A stretch of 64,000 bases of DNA from Flavobacterium urocaniciphilum (GCF_900110615.1 NZ_FOEI01000009.1:1-64000), one strand, 5' to 3'; numbered from the stretch's first letter, positions 18,020 through 26,599 are shown. Program-made: numbers and translations. The notes: generated by a model from the sequence alone, not told the origin.

Positions 18020-18643
18020 TTATTTATTGTTCAACATGGCATATTTTATTAGTCCTACCACATTTTTGGAATTTGTTTTTTGCATCAAGTTTTTTCTATG
18101 TCCTTCAACTGTAAAAGGAGAAATTTGTAGTTTTTCTGCAATTTCATTTGTAGTTTTTTCATCCAATATTAAATGTAAAACATCTAATTCTCTTTTTGTA
18201 AATTCTACTTGATTCGAATTAGTATCCGAACTTATATATTCATCATAAATGGATTTTTCAAAATACTTTTCATTTTTTAATACTTTTTTAATCACATTAA
18301 TCAATTCCAATTGCGATACATTTTTACTTAAATAAGCATGAATGCCTAAATTGTAAAATTGCTTAAAAACTTTAATTTTAGAATAACTCGTTAAAATAAT
18401 ATACTTTGGGATTTTAGGTAATTCATTTTCAATGGCTTTAATTTCTTTAATAAAATCAAAGCCATTCATTTTTGGCATTTCTACATCAGTAATTACGATA
18501 TCAAAATCACCCGACTTTAAATGTTTTAAAGCTAATTCACCATCAATCACATTAACGACATAAAATTTATGCGCTTCCAATACCATTTTCAAACTCTCAC
18601 AAAAAACTTTATGGTCGTCAACTATTAATATTTTTTGATTCAT
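18020..18643 (-). CDS. LuxR/NarL-type response regulator
   Basis: The product has 207 residues. The receiver domain (1-120) opens with KILIVDDHKVF (acidic pair at 9-10) and has the phosphoacceptor Asp53 in IVITDVEMPKMNGFDF; the conserved switch and Lys regions (ILTSYSK, HAYLSKN) are present. The C-terminal LuxR helix-turn-helix (about 145-200) reads FTKRELDVLHLILDEKTTNE and ISPFTVEGHRKNLMQKTNSK. It starts 23 bases after the chitinase stop, so it is most likely co-transcribed with the chitinase and therefore under the upstream motif, implying autoregulation. The kinase encoded just upstream is its probable partner. Confidence 0.93.
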   Translation of the reverse strand: MNQKILIVDDHKVFCESLKMVLEAHKFYVVNVIDGELALKHLKSGDFDIVITDVEMPKMNGFDFIKEIKAIENELPKIPKYIILTSYSKIKVFKQFYNLGIHAYLSKNVSQLELINVIKKVLKNEKYFEKSIYDEYISSDTNSNQVEFTKRELDVLHLILDEKTTNEIAEKLQISPFTVEGHRKNLMQKTNSKNVVGLIKYAMLNNK

Positions 18644-18666
18644 TTTTACCGATTAATTATGCAATT

Positions 18667-20028
18667 TTATTTTTTTATCCAATGAACTGAGGCGCTACTC
18701 GAATTACTTTTTATTTTAAATATATACATTCCGGTTGGCAAGTTGGTTGTGTTTACAATTACAGTTAATTTATTTGGTTGAGCGGTTTGAATTATTTGCC
18801 CTAACGTATTGTAAATTTCAACGGTATCAATTAATTGATTGTAATTAATAATAACTTCATCTGTACCTGGATTTGGATATATTTCTAATAAATTTATATC
18901 AAAATTTTGACTATTCAAAACGGCTTGTGCACAATTTACATAATCTTGCATGGCATTCGAACTACTTTCATAACATAAAGTAGAGTAATTTCCCGAGTCT
19001 TCTTGGGCAATTTCTGTGTTTGAAAAACCTAAAACAGATAAATAATATTTATATAATTCAGATCGTAAAACTACTTTTTGGGTAAAAGCTGCAGATGAGG
19101 TATTTCTACATTCTAATCCACCATTAATAATGTTATTGGTATGTGCAAATCCTTTTTTGTACATTTTTGTTGCAGAATATTCTCCAGTTTGTGGTTGCCA
19201 TAATTCGTGCATGGCTTGATGACAAGAAGGTTTCGGACATTGAGGCATCATCCAGAACCAAATCGCCGATTTAAAAGCTAAAATTCCATCTTGTTGTACT
19301 AAGTCAGGATTGTTTAGTAAAATGGAAGTATTGTTGTATAAAAACTTACTAAATTGTCCGTAATTATAATTCCATGATAATTGTATTGGCCCTCTACCGT
19401 AATACCCTTTATTTGGATTTGGTGGATATTCTGTACTTGCTTGAGAATACGTTCCAGCAGAATTTGAACTCGTGTAGCCAACTTCGTGAACAAAATACAA
19501 ACCCCATTTTGCATAATCTCCATCAGAATTTCCACCAACAGGTAATTGCCAACCACCTGTAGTTTCTTTAGAAATATTTGCAAGAAAAGCGGCTAATTCA
19601 CGTTTGTTGTTTGTAGTAGAAGTGGTATTTAAAAAGTCGGCAAAATCAACATTTATGACTACTTCCGGAGTTGGATTTGAATACCACCAACTTTCAACAT
19701 CAGAATAGTTGTAGGTTTGATTGGTTGATTTTTTTGTGACAGTAGTTAATTCGCCCCAAACTCCAGGTTTTTTTCTTATTTGAACCAAATAATCACTCAT
19801 TTCGGTTACGGCTTGAGTAAAATTAGTATATGAATAAAAGTCTGATGTATATCCTTGTGGATGACCACTTGCTGTACCAGCTCTTTTGGGAAAAAGCACA
19901 TCCCATTGTGAAGCGGTTAAGGGAAAATTTGAATTGGTAATTGAAGGCGGTGCAGGTTGCGCTTTAATAGTAAATGCTAATCCGAAGATTAGAAAAAAAT
20001 TAAAAAATTTGGATAGAGTTAGATTCAT
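18667..20028 (-). CDS. Secreted GH19 chitinase with T9SS type A sorting domain
   Basis: The product has 453 residues with a signal peptide (about 1-24, ending IKAQ). The catalytic domain (about 35-345) shows GH19 signatures: FLANISKETTGGW, with Glu155 as the expected acid, LYFVHEVGYTSS, with Glu182 a candidate base, and YYGRGPIQLSWNYNYGQFSK (209-228). Many GH19 enzymes have His before the first catalytic Glu; here it is Lys. The last 75 residues (LLEIYPNPGTDEVIIN to YIFKIKSNSSSASVHWIKK) form a T9SS type A tail. It should cleave chitin or related beta-1,4-GlcNAc polymers outside the cell; some GH19 proteins act on peptidoglycan. The response-regulator gene follows in the same transcription unit. 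Confidence 0.9.
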   Translation of the reverse strand: MNLTLSKFFNFFLIFGLAFTIKAQPAPPSITNSNFPLTASQWDVLFPKRAGTASGHPQGYTSDFYSYTNFTQAVTEMSDYLVQIRKKPGVWGELTTVTKKSTNQTYNYSDVESWWYSNPTPEVVINVDFADFLNTTSTTNNKRELAAFLANISKETTGGWQLPVGGNSDGDYAKWGLYFVHEVGYTSSNSAGTYSQASTEYPPNPNKGYYGRGPIQLSWNYNYGQFSKFLYNNTSILLNNPDLVQQDGILAFKSAIWFWMMPQCPKPSCHQAMHELWQPQTGEYSATKMYKKGFAHTNNIINGGLECRNTSSAAFTQKVVLRSELYKYYLSVLGFSNTEIAQEDSGNYSTLCYESSSNAMQDYVNCAQAVLNSQNFDINLLEIYPNPGTDEVIINYNQLIDTVEIYNTLGQIIQTAQPNKLTVIVNTTNLPTGMYIFKIKSNSSSASVHWIKK

Positions 20029-20056
20029 GATTAACTAAATTTTGAGTTGTTTAAGG

Positions 20057-20104
20057 CAAAATTCAATTAAAAATTCAATTCGTAATTAATGGTTTTCAGG
20101 GGTA
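20057..20104 (-). promoter_or_regulatory. Candidate activator site and -7 box of the chitinase-regulator unit
   Basis: On the minus strand TACCCCTGAAAACC (20104-20091) is followed after exactly 30 bases by TTTG (20060-20057) of the degenerate -7 box GAATTTTG, and 28 bases later by the chitinase start. Sequence, spacing and a trailing NTTANTTA match the site upstream of the S74 gene. It lies directly after the kinase stop codon. Confidence 0.7.
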
Positions 20105-20107
20105 AAG

Positions 20108-21973
20108 TTAATTAATGGATTTAGGTATTTTAATTTTCATAGATGTTCCTTTATCCAAATTTGAAAGTTCATACGTTCCCTGTAAAATTTCAACTCTTTT
20201 TTTAATGTTTTTTAAACCTATTCCGGGTTTATGATTTAGTTGATTCGAAATTCCAATACCGTTATCTTTTATATACATTATTATTTCAGAATCGTCTTCA
20301 TAAATGTCTATTTGAACTTCAGTTGCTTGAGCATGTTTTAAGATGTTGTTTATTATTTCCTGTAAAATTCGGTACAAATTAATTAAAATGGATTCATCTA
20401 AATTATCAATGTTTTTTGTGATTAATAAGTTTTTGTTTGTTTTAATGCCTTGGTTTTCTATTATTAAACATAAGTTGTTTACTAACTGCGAAAATTCTAC
20501 ATCAGTAATGTTTTCAGGATCTAATTCATGTGAAAAATTTCGAACTTCATTATAAAGATTGTCAATTTTAGAAATAATAGAATTGATTTCATTGTTAGCT
20601 AAATTTGACTCTTTCGTTAAACTTAATTTTAAAGAACTAATTTCATTGGCAATTCCATCATGCAATTCCATAGAAAGTTTTTTTCTTTCATCAAATTTTT
20701 CTTTAATGATTTCTTTTCGTTGGTTTTCTTGCATTAATTTCAGTTGTTCTTCATGTAGTTTTTTTTGACTACTTCTTAATTTTTTCTGAACCTTATTTTT
20801 ATAAAAATATAGAACTAATAAAATGACAATTAAAAGTAAAAGTAATCCAAGACCAATTATAAAAAGCGATTTTATTTTTTTCTCTTTTTGTATAATGTTT
20901 TCCTTAAGTGCAATTTCTTTTTTGCTCTCTTTATCTTGAAGTTTGTACTCTAAATCGGTTCTTAATTTGGCTTTTTCTAAATTTAAAATACTGTCATTTA
21001 AATGATTAAATTTTTTTAAACTTTCTTTTTCTTTTTCGGTTTCGCCAATTTTAGAATAGTAATCTTTAAATCCTAAATAGATATCTTTTAAAATGAAAAT
21101 ATCTCCTTCATTAAATGAAAGTGCTTTGTCTAAATTATATTTTTGATTGGTGATGTTATTTTCAGCTTTTGCTAAATAATACAGATTTAAATACGTTTCT
21201 GAAGTTAATCCTTTAAATCCGTTTTTATCTTGAAAGTATAATGATTTGATTAAATAATCTTTGGCGTTTTTATATTCTTTCAACATAATTGAGGTATACC
21301 CAAGTTCGTTTAAATATTGTGGATACGTGTAAATGTTTCGTTCACTAAATGAATTTATTCCTTTTAATAAATTAATTTTTGAAGACTTATAATCTTGTTT
21401 CAACACATCAATATTGCTTTTTCTGATGTAATAATCCGTTGCAGTATATTTACCTTTTATAAGTTTAAATGATTTGTCAAAATATTTGTTGGCTTTGTCT
21501 AATTCGCCATCTTTTAAAAGAACATCACCTAATAAAAGATACATTAAGCCCATTTCTTGTTGGAACTTTACTTTGTCAATATTGGATAAGGCAAGCGTTA
21601 ATTCTTCTACAAGTATGGTTCGATCAATATAATTTAAACCCCAGTTTGTAAAATCAATTACCGATTGATAATAATTACTTGTTTTGTAAAAATGTTTTTT
21701 TGTGAAATTTAGCCTTTTAATGAAGTAATATCTAGCAGAATCTGCCTTTCCCGTTAAATCATAAATGTATCCTAAATATTGATAAGACATGTTTATTTGT
21801 TCGTTGGTGCGAGCAATTTTTTTCAATAAATAGGCATCTTTTTTTGCTTTTTCAGGAGCAACAAAGAATGTTTTGGAAACTTGCATTTTTATTTTTTCAA
21901 ATTCCTTATTTTGTTGAGCATAAGTTATTTGTGTTAAAATAAAAATGAAGATTATGATTCTAATTTTTTTCAT
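20108..21973 (-). CDS. Sensor histidine kinase with periplasmic TPR domain
   Basis: The product has 621 residues. A signal peptide (MKKIRIIIFIFILTQITYAQ) leads into a helical region of TPR repeats (about 25-330; for example LLGDVLLKDGELDKANKYFD). A Lys-rich coiled stretch and a single membrane span (about 369-392) follow, then a HisKA_3 domain with the phosphoacceptor in MELHDGIANEISSLK near residue 434 and a HATPase domain (EIINNILKHAQATEVQIDI, DNGIGI, GIGLKNIKKRVE). This is the NarL-partner kinase type that phosphorylates LuxR-family regulators. It ends 79 bases before the chitinase start, and the regulator gene is two genes away on the same strand. The signal sensed is unknown; TPR sensors often respond to envelope ligands. 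Confidence 0.92.
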   Translation of the reverse strand: MKKIRIIIFIFILTQITYAQQNKEFEKIKMQVSKTFFVAPEKAKKDAYLLKKIARTNEQINMSYQYLGYIYDLTGKADSARYYFIKRLNFTKKHFYKTSNYYQSVIDFTNWGLNYIDRTILVEELTLALSNIDKVKFQQEMGLMYLLLGDVLLKDGELDKANKYFDKSFKLIKGKYTATDYYIRKSNIDVLKQDYKSSKINLLKGINSFSERNIYTYPQYLNELGYTSIMLKEYKNAKDYLIKSLYFQDKNGFKGLTSETYLNLYYLAKAENNITNQKYNLDKALSFNEGDIFILKDIYLGFKDYYSKIGETEKEKESLKKFNHLNDSILNLEKAKLRTDLEYKLQDKESKKEIALKENIIQKEKKIKSLFIIGLGLLLLLIVILLVLYFYKNKVQKKLRSSQKKLHEEQLKLMQENQRKEIIKEKFDERKKLSMELHDGIANEISSLKLSLTKESNLANNEINSIISKIDNLYNEVRNFSHELDPENITDVEFSQLVNNLCLIIENQGIKTNKNLLITKNIDNLDESILINLYRILQEIINNILKHAQATEVQIDIYEDDSEIIMYIKDNGIGISNQLNHKPGIGLKNIKKRVEILQGTYELSNLDKGTSMKIKIPKSIN

Positions 21974-22038
21974 TTTCGATTGGGGTTCTTTAGCTAAAAT
22001 ATAAAATTTAAATTATTACTAATTATTAAAATAAATAT

Positions 22039-22046
22039 TATTTTTG
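22039..22046 (+). promoter_or_regulatory. -7 box four bases before the uppP start
   Basis: TATTTTTG matches TAnnTTTG and ends at 22046; the uppP ATG begins at 22051. Transcription starting at the normal distance would begin at or next to the start codon, giving a leaderless mRNA. No -33 TTG is evident. Confidence 0.5.
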
Positions 22047-22050
22047 TCTC

Positions 22051-22860
22051 ATGGATTTACTACAAGCAATAATTATTGCCATTATTGAAGGTTTAACAGA
22101 GTATTTACCTGTTTCTTCAACGGGACATATGATATTTACCAGTTCTTATTTCGGAATTGAAAAAGAAGAATTCGTTAAGTTATTTCAAGTTTCTATACAA
22201 TTTGGAGCCATTTTAGCCGTTGTGGTTTTGTATTGGAAAAAGTTTTTCGATTTTTCAAAATGGCAATTCTTCATCAAATTAGCTTGTGCGGTTATTCCTG
22301 CTTTGATTTTAGGAAAATTGTTCGATGATAAAATTGAAGCGGTTTTAGAACATCCTACTCCAATTGCAATCGTATTAATTGTTGGTGGAATCATTTTATT
22401 ATTCATTGATAATTTTTTCAAAAACCCAACTGTTCATACTGAAGAAGATATTACCATAAAAAAAGCAGTAACCATTGGTTTTTGGCAATGTTTAGCCATG
22501 ATGCCTGGAACGAGTAGAAGTGCTGCCAGTATAATAGGTGGAATGCAACAAGGCTTAACGCGTCAGGCAGCAGCTGAGTTTTCTTTCTTTTTAGCGGTTC
22601 CAACCATGTTAGCCGTAACGTGTTATTCAGTGTTTTTGAAAACCTATGACAAAAGCGGTTTAAAAGGTTTCGAATTAATTTTACAATCTCCAGAAAACAC
22701 TAAAATGTTTGTTGTTGGAAATATAGTAGCATTTGTTGTCGCGGTTTTAGCTATTAAATTTTTTATTGAAATCATCAAAAAATACGGATTTAAACCTTGG
22801 GGTTGGTACCGAATTATTGCGGGAATCTTATTATTAGCTTACTTTAATTTTATCAAATAA
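22051..22860 (+). CDS. uppP: Undecaprenyl-diphosphate phosphatase
   Basis: The product has 269 residues. The family signatures are complete: EGLTEYLPVSSTGHM near residue 12 and PGTSRSAASIIGGMQQG near 152, which form the active site. It is hydrophobic, with seven to eight membrane segments. The enzyme recycles the lipid carrier undecaprenyl diphosphate to the monophosphate for peptidoglycan and other envelope polymers and gives bacitracin resistance when abundant. The start MDLLQAIIIAIIEGL is the conserved one. The gene overlaps truB by one base (TAATG), so the two are translationally linked. Confidence 0.97.
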   Translation: MDLLQAIIIAIIEGLTEYLPVSSTGHMIFTSSYFGIEKEEFVKLFQVSIQFGAILAVVVLYWKKFFDFSKWQFFIKLACAVIPALILGKLFDDKIEAVLEHPTPIAIVLIVGGIILLFIDNFFKNPTVHTEEDITIKKAVTIGFWQCLAMMPGTSRSAASIIGGMQQGLTRQAAAEFSFFLAVPTMLAVTCYSVFLKTYDKSGLKGFELILQSPENTKMFVVGNIVAFVVAVLAIKFFIEIIKKYGFKPWGWYRIIAGILLLAYFNFIK

Positions 22861-23564
22861 TGACTTCACAAGATTATTTAGAAGGTCAAGTTTTATTAAT
22901 TGACAAACCGCTTACTTGGACGTCTTTTCAAGCGGTTAATAAATTAAAGTACGGTTTAATTAAAGGATTGCACTTACCGAAAAAATTTAAAATTGGTCAT
23001 GCCGGAACGTTAGATCCATTAGCTTCTGGTTTATTGATAATTTGTACGGGTAAATTCACCAAAAGAATTGAAGAAATTCAAGGTCAAGCTAAAGAATATA
23101 CTGGAACAATTACGGTTGGCGCTACAACTCCATCTTACGATTTAGAAACTGAAATCAACGAAACATTTCCAACAGAACATATTACAGATGAATTGATTCA
23201 TGAAACAGTAAAACAATTTATTGGAGAAATTGATCAGAAACCACCTGTTTTTTCTGCTATTAAAAAAGAAGGTAAACGTTTATACGAACACGCAAGAGCA
23301 GGAGAAGAGGTTGAAATAAAATCGAGAAAAGTTACTGTAACCGAATTTGAAATTACGCGTATCGCTTTACCTGAAATTGATTTCAGAATTGTTTGTAGTA
23401 AAGGAACTTATATTCGTTCAATTGCATACGATTTCGGACAAGCTTTACAATCGGGCGGACATTTAACAGCGCTTCGTAGAACGAAAATCGGAAATTATTC
23501 GGTAGAAAATGGAGTTACTCCGGAAGCTTTTATTGAAGCATTGCAACAATCTCTTTCATCGTAG
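22860..23564 (+). CDS. truB: tRNA pseudouridine(55) synthase
   Basis: The product has 234 residues, typical of a TruB lacking a long C-terminal PUA domain. The catalytic Asp is in GHAGTLDPLASGLLI near residue 50. RRTKIGNYSVENGVTPEAF at the end and KPLTWTSFQAVNKLKY near the start are also characteristic. It makes pseudouridine at position 55 of tRNAs. It starts within the uppP stop codon. Its last 35 bases overlap the 3' end of the converging thioredoxin-like gene. Confidence 0.97.
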   Translation: MTSQDYLEGQVLLIDKPLTWTSFQAVNKLKYGLIKGLHLPKKFKIGHAGTLDPLASGLLIICTGKFTKRIEEIQGQAKEYTGTITVGATTPSYDLETEINETFPTEHITDELIHETVKQFIGEIDQKPPVFSAIKKEGKRLYEHARAGEEVEIKSRKVTVTEFEITRIALPEIDFRIVCSKGTYIRSIAYDFGQALQSGGHLTALRRTKIGNYSVENGVTPEAFIEALQQSLSS

Positions 23565-24120
23565 TCATACCTTTATCATCTAAATACCATTTTTGTAAAG
23601 CAATTTTAGCTGGTTCATCAACGATTCCGTGTTTTGCTTTATAATCAAGTATTAAATTTTTTGCAGCTTCTGGTCGTGGTCCCCAATGATTAATTACTTC
23701 TAAGTTTTCATCTAAAATAATTAATTTCGGAATCGATCTTGCACCATTTGTTAAAAATTCCGACATCAACGTATCGTTTTCATCTCTAAAAACTACTTTT
23801 AATTCAATGTTGTCTACCGAATCAGTCATTAATTTGAGAATCGGTAAAATCTGAGCCACATCGCCACACCAACCTTCAGCAATAACTAACCAAGTTTGTT
23901 TGGTATTTATTTTTTGAAGCGCAGCTAAAATTTCAGCATCCATTTTCAGGGTTTTTTCCAAACGATTCATGCGTACTTCATTCAATTCAGAATAGTGTAA
24001 TAAATCGGCACTTTGGTCATTACCAGTCGATTTTCCTTCTTTAATTAATTGACTTACAAATGCTCTGTATTCAGAATACGTAAAACTTTTTTCTAATGCT
24101 GATTTGATGATCGTTAACAT
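23530..24120 (-). CDS. Thioredoxin-fold protein with a single active-site cysteine
   Basis: The product has 196 residues and no signal peptide. A helical N-terminal part is followed by a thioredoxin fold: TWLVIAEGWCGDVAQILPIL (cysteine near residue 84), VVFRDENDTLMSEFLTNGAR and the cis-proline segment SIPKLIILDEN. The usual CxxC is reduced to CGDV, which fits a monothiol redox or non-redox role rather than classical thioredoxin activity. Similar proteins with WCGDs/vAq are common in Bacteroidota. A -7 box TAATTTTG (24147-24140) lies 19 bases before the start. The substrate is unknown. The gene converges on and overlaps truB. Confidence 0.85.
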   Translation of the reverse strand: MLTIIKSALEKSFTYSEYRAFVSQLIKEGKSTGNDQSADLLHYSELNEVRMNRLEKTLKMDAEILAALQKINTKQTWLVIAEGWCGDVAQILPILKLMTDSVDNIELKVVFRDENDTLMSEFLTNGARSIPKLIILDENLEVINHWGPRPEAAKNLILDYKAKHGIVDEPAKIALQKWYLDDKGMTTMKEIVAMLQ

Positions 24121-24236
24121 AACATGGGATTTGATTCTGCAAAATTAAAAATAATAAATTGCTTTTATGTAATTTAAGTTGCACATAATAATACTGTGAC
24201 TTTATTCGTTACTTTTGTACTTATAATCTTATAATA

Positions 24237-25016
24237 ATGGAAAGTAATATAAAAAATTATGGTTTGGTTTTTTCTGGTGGAGGTTCAAAAGGAATTGCCC
24301 ATGCAGGTGTACTTCAATACTTGCAAGAAAAAAATATAAAACCAACTTGTATTGCTGGTTCAAGTGCTGGTGCCATTGTAGGTGCGATGTATTCATTCGG
24401 TAAAAAACCGGAAGAAATTTTAGAGTTTTTTAAATCGATTTATTTTTTTCATTGGAAACATTTTACTTTTAAAAAAGCCGGAATTGTAGATTCTGAATCG
24501 TTTAAACGATATTTTCAAGAAATATTTGGCGAAGTTACATTGGGTGAATTAGAAATTCCAATTCATATCACCGCTACGGATATGGTGAAAGGAAAATTAA
24601 AAATATTTAATCCTGAAACGAAAGTTGTGGATGCGATTTTGGCTTCAACAGCAGTTCCTGGAATGATTTCGCCTTATGAATTAAATGGTGATTTATATAG
24701 TGACGGCGGAATTTTAAATCATTTTCCAGCCGATTTATTATTGGGAAAATGCGAATCTATAATTGGTGTTTATGTGAGTCCGTTACAAAATATGGAAGCC
24801 AAAAACCTGAATTCTATTAAATCGGTAACTTATAGAGCTTTAGAATTATTAACAGCCAATTCGAGTTATCAAAAATTTAATTATTGTGATTTTATGATTG
24901 AACCTAAAGAATTGGCCTATTTTAGTACTTTTGAAACCAATAAAACTAAGATGGAAATGATCTATAAAATTGGTTATGAAGAAGCCAAAAAGTGTTTTGA
25001 AAAAATAGAGTCATAA
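24237..25016 (+). CDS. Patatin-like phospholipase
   Basis: The product has 259 residues. The three patatin marks are present: the oxyanion loop GGGSKG (14-19), the nucleophile elbow GSSAG (41-45, Ser43) and the DGG dyad in YSDGGILNHFPADLL (Asp near 156). There is no signal peptide, so it is probably a cytoplasmic or membrane-associated lipid acyl hydrolase. A good -7 box, TACTTTTG (24210-24217), lies 19 bases before the start. It stands alone between converging and following genes. Natural lipid substrate unknown. Confidence 0.93.
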   Translation: MESNIKNYGLVFSGGGSKGIAHAGVLQYLQEKNIKPTCIAGSSAGAIVGAMYSFGKKPEEILEFFKSIYFFHWKHFTFKKAGIVDSESFKRYFQEIFGEVTLGELEIPIHITATDMVKGKLKIFNPETKVVDAILASTAVPGMISPYELNGDLYSDGGILNHFPADLLLGKCESIIGVYVSPLQNMEAKNLNSIKSVTYRALELLTANSSYQKFNYCDFMIEPKELAYFSTFETNKTKMEMIYKIGYEEAKKCFEKIES

Positions 25017-25054
25017 TTCTTAAAAACATATTTTTTAAAAAAGAGCGATTTACC

Positions 25055-25062
25055 TATATTTG
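25055..25062 (+). promoter_or_regulatory. -7 box of pyrH
   Basis: TATATTTG, a perfect match to TAnnTTTG, 60 bases before the pyrH start. Confidence 0.65.
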
Positions 25063-25122
25063 CATCAAAATTTCAGAGTTAATCATTAATATATTCTGAA
25101 AAAAATCAAACAATTCAACACA

Positions 25123-25830
25123 ATGAGTTACAAAAGAATACTTCTAAAATTAAGCGGAGAAGCTTTAATGGGTGAAAGACAATACGGAATTGATCCTAAA
25201 ACTTTAGCCGAATATGCAGCTGAAATTAAACAAATTCACGATAAAGGAATTGAAATTGCCATAGTAATTGGTGGTGGAAATATTTTTAGAGGTGTAGCAG
25301 GTGCAAGTAATGGAATGGATAGAGTGCAAGGGGATTACATGGGTATGTTAGCTACTGTAATTAATGGAATGGCTTTACAAGGTGCTTTAGAAGATGCTGG
25401 AATGCCAACTCGTTTACAAACAGCTTTAAAAATTGAAGCAATTGCTGAACCTTATATCAAAAGAAGAGCTACACGTCACTTAGAAAAAGGTAGAATTGTA
25501 ATTTTTGGTGCAGGAACTGGAAATCCATATTTCACAACAGATACTGCTGCCGTTTTAAGAGGAATTGAAGTTGATTGTGATGTAATTTTAAAAGGAACTC
25601 GTGTTGATGGTGTGTACACTGCCGATCCTGAAAAAGATCCGAATGCAATAAAATTTGATAAAATTTCGTTTGACGATGTATTGGCAAAAGGATTAAACGT
25701 TATGGATACGACTGCGTTTACATTGAGTCAAGAAAACAAATTACCAATTATTGTTTTTGATATGAACAAAAAAGGTAACTTACTAAAAATTTGTAATGGA
25801 GAAACTGTAGGAACTACTGTAACTATATAA
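25123..25830 (+). CDS. pyrH: UMP kinase
   Basis: The product has 235 residues, the normal length. The amino-acid-kinase fold opens with [16 protein letters not shown], followed by [13 protein letters not shown] and the nucleotide-binding [20 protein letters not shown] segment; [14 protein letters not shown] is the conserved C-terminal loop. It phosphorylates UMP to UDP in pyrimidine nucleotide synthesis and is usually hexameric and GTP-regulated. frr follows after 81 bases in the standard bacterial order pyrH-frr, although an inverted repeat lies between them. Confidence 0.98.
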   Translation: MSYKRILLKLSGEALMGERQYGIDPKTLAEYAAEIKQIHDKGIEIAIVIGGGNIFRGVAGASNGMDRVQGDYMGMLATVINGMALQGALEDAGMPTRLQTALKIEAIAEPYIKRRATRHLEKGRIVIFGAGTGNPYFTTDTAAVLRGIEVDCDVILKGTRVDGVYTADPEKDPNAIKFDKISFDDVLAKGLNVMDTTAFTLSQENKLPIIVFDMNKKGNLLKICNGETVGTTVTI

Positions 25831-25832
25831 TT

Positions 25833-25882
25833 AGATTATTAGAATTTTAGACTTTTTTAGAAAATTATTAGTCTAATAATCT
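25833..25882. repeat. Inverted repeat between pyrH and frr
   Basis: AGATTATTAGA (25833-25843) and its complement TCTAATAATCT (25872-25882) flank a further partial pairing. It begins two bases after the pyrH stop. It could be an attenuating hairpin or a relic of an intergenic repeat; no strong T tract follows. Confidence 0.6.
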
Positions 25883-25911
25883 TTAATCTAACAATCTAAA
25901 AAATCAAACTA

Positions 25912-26475
25912 ATGACAGAAGAAATTAATTTTATTATCGACAGCGCTAAAGAATCAATGGATGGTGCAGTAGCGCATTTAGAAAAAGAATTTTTAAATAT
26001 TAGAGCGGGTAAAGCGTCTCCTCAAATGTTAGGTGGTGTTTTTGTAGATTATTATGGATCTCAAACAGCTTTATCTCAAGTTGCCAATGTAAATGCAGCA
26101 GATGCTAGAACGTTAACAGTTACGCCTTGGGAAAAATCGATGTTACAACCAATTGAAAAAGCAATTATGATTGCTAATTTAGGGTTGAACCCGATGAATA
26201 ATGGTGAAAACATCATTATTAATATTCCTGCATTAACGGAAGAAAGAAGACGCGAATTAGTTAAGCAAGCGAAAGCAGAAGCTGAAGATGCAAAAATTAG
26301 TGTGCGTAACGCTCGTAAAGATGCAAACAACGACATTAAAAAAGAAGAGAAAAATGGAACTTCTGAAGATATTTGTAAAAAAGCTGAAGAAGATGTTCAG
26401 AAATTAACAGATAGTTTCATCAAAAAAATTGATGATCATTTAGTGGTTAAAGAAGCTGAAATCATGAAAGTTTAA
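25912..26475 (+). CDS. frr: Ribosome recycling factor
   Basis: The product has 187 residues, the usual size. The signature segments are complete: LNIRAGKASPQML near residue 27, VTPWEKSMLQPIEKAIMIANLGLNP in the middle, and IPALTEERRRELVKQAKAEAEDAKISVRNARKDAN (each only partly quoted in the family pattern). With EF-G it splits post-termination ribosomes. It follows pyrH, as in most bacteria. A weak hairpin (GCTTGAA / TTCAAGC, 26534-26557) lies downstream and may end transcription. Confidence 0.98.
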   Translation: MTEEINFIIDSAKESMDGAVAHLEKEFLNIRAGKASPQMLGGVFVDYYGSQTALSQVANVNAADARTLTVTPWEKSMLQPIEKAIMIANLGLNPMNNGENIIINIPALTEERRRELVKQAKAEAEDAKISVRNARKDANNDIKKEEKNGTSEDICKKAEEDVQKLTDSFIKKIDDHLVVKEAEIMKV

Positions 26476-26599
26476 GTTTATTTCTTTATTTAAAATCATA
26501 CCAAATTTTATTATTAATTTTTAATTACTTTATGCTTGAAGTGACATAATTTCAAGCGTGTATTTATATTTTTTAACCATTAAAAACAGACAAAAACAA

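Noticed and set aside
16548..22050. Genomic island with integrase or attachment sites, or a prophage remnant (because of the tail-fibre-like gene)
   Set aside because: No integrase, transposase, tRNA or flanking direct repeats were seen, and S74 fibre-like proteins with signal peptides are ordinary surface proteins in Bacteroidota.
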